A stretch of 64,000 nt of DNA, from positions 2,677,001 to 2,741,000 of the forward strand of contig NZ_JBBOXF010000001.1 in the NCBI RefSeq assembly GCF_038007465.1, written 5' to 3'. This DNA is from Sporosarcina sp. FSL K6-1508 (GTDB taxonomy: Bacteria > Bacillota > Bacilli > Bacillales_A > Planococcaceae). Under the pieces are notes generated by a model, which searched no databases, had not been told where the DNA came from, and saw nothing but the letters and a program-made list of their open reading frames with translations. Every line of letters starts with the position of its first letter. Position 1 is the first letter of the stretch. Of this stretch, positions 60,843-64,000 are shown in pieces. Both the position numbers and the translations under genes were made by a program.

Positions 60843-60900
60843 AAAGAAGAGGCGTTTCCAATGCTGGGATCACTCCCGCATGGAAACGCCTCTTCTTTGT
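60843..60900. terminator. Terminator after the small ORF
   Basis: Perfect 18-base arms AAAGAAGAGGCGTTTCCA / TGGAAACGCCTCTTCTTT (60843-60860, 60881-60898). Works for both directions, facing convergent sigK. Confidence 0.9.
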
Positions 60901-61122
60901 CTAAGTTACATTTTGTTAAAAGATCAGTATAGATTTCAACCATGAATACTGTCTAGGCTCCGGATGCTTTCACTAGGGGCATATTCAGTCTGGTGAGTTC
61001 ATCGGTCTGTTGCCGTTAAGCTATAGGGGGAGAAAACACCTGCCTCCTTGTGTAGACTAGACTGTCTTCTTTTATCACTTATGTCTGTAGGGGATGTACG
61101 GCTCCATACTCTTTTCATATTG

Positions 61123-61824
61123 CTATTCATTGTATTCATGTTTGAATAACTGATACAGTTTGACGATTGCACGTTTCTCAATACGTGAGACATAACTTCT
61201 TGAAATATCGAGTTGCTCAGCAATTTCTTTTTGCGTCATTGGCAGGTCATCGAGCAGGCCGTATCGTCTTTGAATGATTTCGAGTTCCCGTCCATCAAGC
61301 TTTCCAAGATGTCTATACAGCCTTTCTTTTCTCTCTTTCTGTTCGACTGCATCGACCGGAGATTCTTCATCCGTCATCAGTAAATCTGCAATTTGCAATG
61401 ATTGGCCATCTTTATCCATTCCGATCGGATCAAAGAGAGAAACGTCTTTTTGCACCTTTTTCTGTGTTCGTAAATACATGAGTATTTCGTTTTCAATACA
61501 GCGGGCGGCGTATGTGGCCAGTTTTGTTTTTCGATCTGGCGTAAAACTGTTCACCGCTTTCATAAGCCCGATTGTTCCAATGGAGATATAATCGTCAAGT
61601 AACTCGTGCTTTGGATGGAACTTTTTTACGATGTGGGCGACGAGCCGCATATTACGTTCAATCAATTCATCCCTTGCATCCTCGTCACCTTCTGCAAGAC
61701 GTTGCAGGCAAGCTGCTTCTTCCTCTTTCGATAAGGGACGCTGGAAAGCCTGCCCCCGTATATAGCCAAGCACTGCAGGAATTTCGAGCCATAGCTGGAC
61801 AATCGCCATGACAAACCCGCTCAT
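61123..61824 (-). CDS. sigK: RNA polymerase sporulation sigma factor SigK (uninterrupted)
   Basis: A 233-residue mother-cell sigma factor. The first about 20 residues, MSGFVMAIVQLWLEIPAVLG, are the hydrophobic pro-sequence removed by SpoIVFB. Regions 2 (RLVAHIVKKF...DDYISIGTIGLMKAV) and 4 (MTQKEIAEQLDISRSYVSRIEKRA) are intact. The gene is continuous, not split by a skin-type prophage as in B. subtilis. ATG at 61824 behind AGGAGGTGG; the longer frame from 61857 is not used. Upstream, TGATATG-N14-CATATGCT is a weak sigma-E-like promoter. Confidence 0.96.
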   Translation of the reverse strand: MSGFVMAIVQLWLEIPAVLGYIRGQAFQRPLSKEEEAACLQRLAEGDEDARDELIERNMRLVAHIVKKFHPKHELLDDYISIGTIGLMKAVNSFTPDRKTKLATYAARCIENEILMYLRTQKKVQKDVSLFDPIGMDKDGQSLQIADLLMTDEESPVDAVEQKERKERLYRHLGKLDGRELEIIQRRYGLLDDLPMTQKEIAEQLDISRSYVSRIEKRAIVKLYQLFKHEYNE

Positions 61825-62132
61825 CGGGCCACCTCCTGTGTCGTTGTATGACAGCATATGCGGTCGGGTCTTGCCATATCACCGTTTTTTTAGTCGGACA
61901 GGCGATAAAGGATGTCCTATTCTGGCAAACTTGATATGAGTCAGGCAGTGAGGTGGGATTAAACTTCATCCCTCTTGTTGCTGAGGGCAGCGGGCAGCCG
62001 ATAGGCAATATTTGTTGCAAGACACGGCTTACTTAGACTGCGGCTGGTCTTTCGTCATTCGTATCAATGCATGAAAGCCGTGTTGTTATGTTATAATCGT
62101 TTCAGATTAAGTACTAAATCGGAGTGGATATC
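61825..62132. other. Divergent spacer between sigK and yqeG
   Basis: No gene. It holds a likely promoter -10 TATAAT (about 62092-62097) for yqeG, the sigK upstream region, an inverted repeat ACACGGCT/AGCCGTGT (about 62025, 62080), and at 61955-61990 GGGATTAAACTTCATCCCTC, which resembles GGGATTGAACTGCATCCCTC at 51201-51220. Confidence 0.5.
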
Positions 62133-62648
62133 GTGTACAAGTATTTTTTGCCGGATGAATACGTGAAAGACATTTTTCACATTCAACCTGAAGCACTAAA
62201 GAGTAAAGGAATCAAAGGGGTTATCACGGATTTGGATAATACGCTCGTTGCGTGGGACCGGCCGGATGCAACACCTGAAATCATCGACTGGATGAAATCC
62301 ATGCAAGATGCAGGCATACAAGTGACCATCGTTTCAAACAACAATGAAATGCGTGTCAAAGCCTTTTGTGATCCTCTTGGCATTCCGTTTATAAATGATG
62401 CGCGCAAGCCGATGCGGAAATCCTTTCAAAAGGCTCTTTCTTCAATGAACGTCAAGAGAGAAGAAGTGGTTGTCATCGGTGACCAGTTACTGACCGATAT
62501 ACTCGGCGGGAACAGAAAAGGGCTGCATACGATTCTCGTAGTGCCAGTTGCGACGTCAGACGCTGCTATCACGAAATTCAACAGAAAGATTGAACGAAGA
62601 ATCATGGCGGGATTGAAACGCCGTGGCTTGATTCAGTGGGAGGAATAA
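62133..62648 (+). CDS. yqeG: YqeG-type HAD phosphatase
   Basis: A 171-residue HAD-superfamily IIIA phosphatase. Motif I GVITDLDNTLVAW, motif II IVSNNNE and motif III with GDQLLTDILGGNRKG are present, so it should be catalytically competent; the substrate in Bacillus is uncertain (phosphatidylglycerophosphatase-like relatives exist). GTG at 62133 is chosen over GTG 62124 because GGAG sits at 62121-62124. It heads the yqeG-yqeH-aroE operon. Confidence 0.92.
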   Translation: MYKYFLPDEYVKDIFHIQPEALKSKGIKGVITDLDNTLVAWDRPDATPEIIDWMKSMQDAGIQVTIVSNNNEMRVKAFCDPLGIPFINDARKPMRKSFQKALSSMNVKREEVVVIGDQLLTDILGGNRKGLHTILVVPVATSDAAITKFNRKIERRIMAGLKRRGLIQWEE

Positions 62649-62650
62649 GC

Positions 62651-63751
62651 TTGGAAGAAATTAAATGTATCGGTTGTGGGATAACAATCCAGACTGAAGA
62701 TCCGAAATTGGAAGGCTATACGCCGCCAGCTTCTTTAGAAAAAGAGGACGTTATTTGCAAGCGGTGTTTCCGGTTGCGAAATTATAACGAATTACAACCC
62801 GTATCCTTATCGGGCGATGATTTTCTTGCAATCTTAAATGGCATTGGCCAAAAAGAAGGATTGGTTGTTAAAATCGTAGATATTTTCGACTTCAACGGTA
62901 GCTGGATTAATGGATTGCACCGCTTTGTTGGAAATAAAGATATTTTATTGATTGGTAATAAAGCGGATATTTTACCGAAATCAGTAAACCCGAACCGTCT
63001 TATCAATTGGATGAAGGCTGAAGCGTCTAAACTCGGTTTAAAACCTGTTGACGTTCTGCTTGTTTCAGCACATAAAGGACAAGGAATGGAAGAAGCACTC
63101 ACAGCAATTGATAAATACCGCCGCGGCAAAGACGTTTATGTTGTCGGTTGCACGAACGTAGGAAAATCAACGTTTATCAATCGCATCATTAAAGGGGCGA
63201 CTGGCATTGGAGAAGTAATTACGACTTCTCATTTCCCAGGAACAACTTTAGATCTCGTAGAAATTCCATTTGAAGATGGGAAAGCCATCTACGACACACC
63301 AGGTATTATTAATCACCATCAAATTGCACATCATTTGGATGCGAATGATTTGAAAGCAATCACACCTAAAAAAGAATTGAAGCCGAAGGTATTCCAACTG
63401 AACGCCGAACAGACACTGTACATCGGTGGTCTTGCACGGTTTGACTTTATTTCTGGTGCCCGCTCGTCGTTTACAATTCATGTTTCAAATGAATTATCGA
63501 TTCACCGTACGAAGCTCTCTAACGCGGATAATTTATATAAAGAGCATCTTGGTGGAATGCTGGCCCCGCCATCCGGAGAATCCCTAGAAACACTACCGCC
63601 ATTTGTCCGTCATGAATTTTCAATTAAAAAAGCAAAAACGGATATTGTTATCTCTGGGTTAGGTTGGATTACAATTCAGCATCCTGACGTAGTTGTCGCA
63701 GTTCATGCACCACGTGGGGTAGACGTCGTACTGCGCCCTTCATTAATTTAA
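62651..63751 (+). CDS. yqeH: Ribosome biogenesis GTPase YqeH
   Basis: About 366 residues, same length as B. subtilis YqeH. An N-terminal zinc finger (CIGCGITIQTE...VICKRCFRLRNYNE) is followed by a circularly permuted G domain (G4 GNKADILPK, G5 VSAHKGQGM, then G1 VVGCTNVGKSTFINR and G3 YDTPGI). It acts in 30S assembly and 16S rRNA stability. TTG at 62651 with GGGAGGA upstream, two bases after yqeG. Intact. Confidence 0.95.
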   Translation: MEEIKCIGCGITIQTEDPKLEGYTPPASLEKEDVICKRCFRLRNYNELQPVSLSGDDFLAILNGIGQKEGLVVKIVDIFDFNGSWINGLHRFVGNKDILLIGNKADILPKSVNPNRLINWMKAEASKLGLKPVDVLLVSAHKGQGMEEALTAIDKYRRGKDVYVVGCTNVGKSTFINRIIKGATGIGEVITTSHFPGTTLDLVEIPFEDGKAIYDTPGIINHHQIAHHLDANDLKAITPKKELKPKVFQLNAEQTLYIGGLARFDFISGARSSFTIHVSNELSIHRTKLSNADNLYKEHLGGMLAPPSGESLETLPPFVRHEFSIKKAKTDIVISGLGWITIQHPDVVVAVHAPRGVDVVLRPSLI

Positions 63752-63764
63752 GGAGGGATTAGTT

Positions 63765-64000
63765 TTGAAAAAATGGTATGCGGTTATCGGAGATCCAATC
63801 AAACAGTCGATGTCTCCGTCTATGCACGAATCTTGGTTTAAAGAAAATAGCATAGATGCAGCGTATATCCCAATCCATGTTCCAGCTGACAGACTGCGGG
63901 AAGCAGTAGAGGGCTTGAAAAATTTGGGGTGTTCAGGCTGGAATGTAACAGTTCCACATAAAAGTGCTATTATTCCGTTTTTGCATCAGTTGGATCCATC
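63765..64000 (+). CDS. aroE: Shikimate dehydrogenase, N-terminal part (cut by window edge)
   Basis: The first 78 residues of shikimate dehydrogenase (chorismate pathway): WYAVIGDPIKQSMSPSMHESW with the shikimate-binding SxS motif, and GWNVTVPHKSAI with the catalytic lysine. Starts with TTG behind TAAGGAGGGAT, 13 bases after yqeH. In B. subtilis the same gene (aroD) follows yqeH. The NADP-binding half is outside the window. Confidence 0.96.
   Translation, partial: MKKWYAVIGDPIKQSMSPSMHESWFKENSIDAAYIPIHVPADRLREAVEGLKNLGCSGWNVTVPHKSAIIPFLHQLDP

Noticed and set aside
1..64000. CRISPR arrays, tRNA or rRNA genes
   Set aside because: No regularly spaced direct repeats and no cloverleaf or rRNA sequence noticed on either strand.

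Overview
The window comes from a low-to-moderate GC, endospore-forming member of the Bacillales. Sporulation genes are spread through it (spo0B, spoIVFA, spoIVFB, safA, a spore-coat kinase homologue, spoVB, sigK). The gene order follows two stretches of the Bacillus subtilis chromosome almost gene for gene: mreBCD-minCD-spoIVF-rplU-spo0B-obgE-pheBA-safA-yebC-ruvAB-queA-tgt-yajC-spoVB-secDF-recJ-apt-relA-dtd-hisS-aspS-6S RNA-tcdA-rarA-cymR-cysteine desulfurase-mnmA-yrrB-recD2-alaS-...-mtnN, then sigK and yqeG-yqeH-aroE. Short SpoIVFA/SpoIVFB proteins and a dispersed structured repeat typical of Sporosarcina/Lysinibacillus-like genomes make Caryophanaceae (Planococcaceae), possibly Sporosarcina, my best guess. 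That placement is inference.

1-5.2 kb is an A+T-rich mobile segment: the right part of a Tn554-family transposon (end of tnpB, tnpC) inserted in radC. The 3' remnant of radC is still visible just before mreB. Its cargo is a leftward operon arsR-sulP-pckA behind a 22-bp-armed palindrome, plus a fragment of a chromate transporter gene. This is the most unusual gene set in the window.

5.4-26.7 kb carries cell shape and division (mreBCD, minCD), the sigma-K activation protease pair (spoIVFAB), ribosomal proteins L21/L27 with the Prp protease, the phosphorelay protein Spo0B, Obg, phenylalanine synthesis, spore coat genes, a KinB-like histidine kinase, RuvAB, queuosine tRNA modification (queA, tgt), YajC and SpoVB. 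26.7-41.3 kb carries ComN, SecDF, RecJ, Apt, the stringent-response enzyme RelA, Dtd, a four-SH3 cell-wall amidase and the T-box controlled hisS-aspS pair.

41.3-64 kb carries a 6S RNA, tRNA modification and sulfur genes (tcdA, cymR, cysteine desulfurase, mnmA), repair genes (rarA, recD2, yrrK), T-box controlled alaS, mltG, trmR, udk, greA, mtnN, an uninterrupted sigK and the yqeG-yqeH-aroE start.

In the intergenic spaces I find four related copies of a terminal-inverted-repeat element (20.7, 41.7, 51.3 and 55.6 kb). The two long copies contain an internal inverted repeat, compensatory changes that support a long-range stem, and a 142-bp difference explained by 10-bp direct repeats. One copy sits between the alaS T-box and alaS. 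SpoIVFB lacks the C-terminal CBS domain of the B. subtilis enzyme, and a histidine kinase occupies the usual bofC position.
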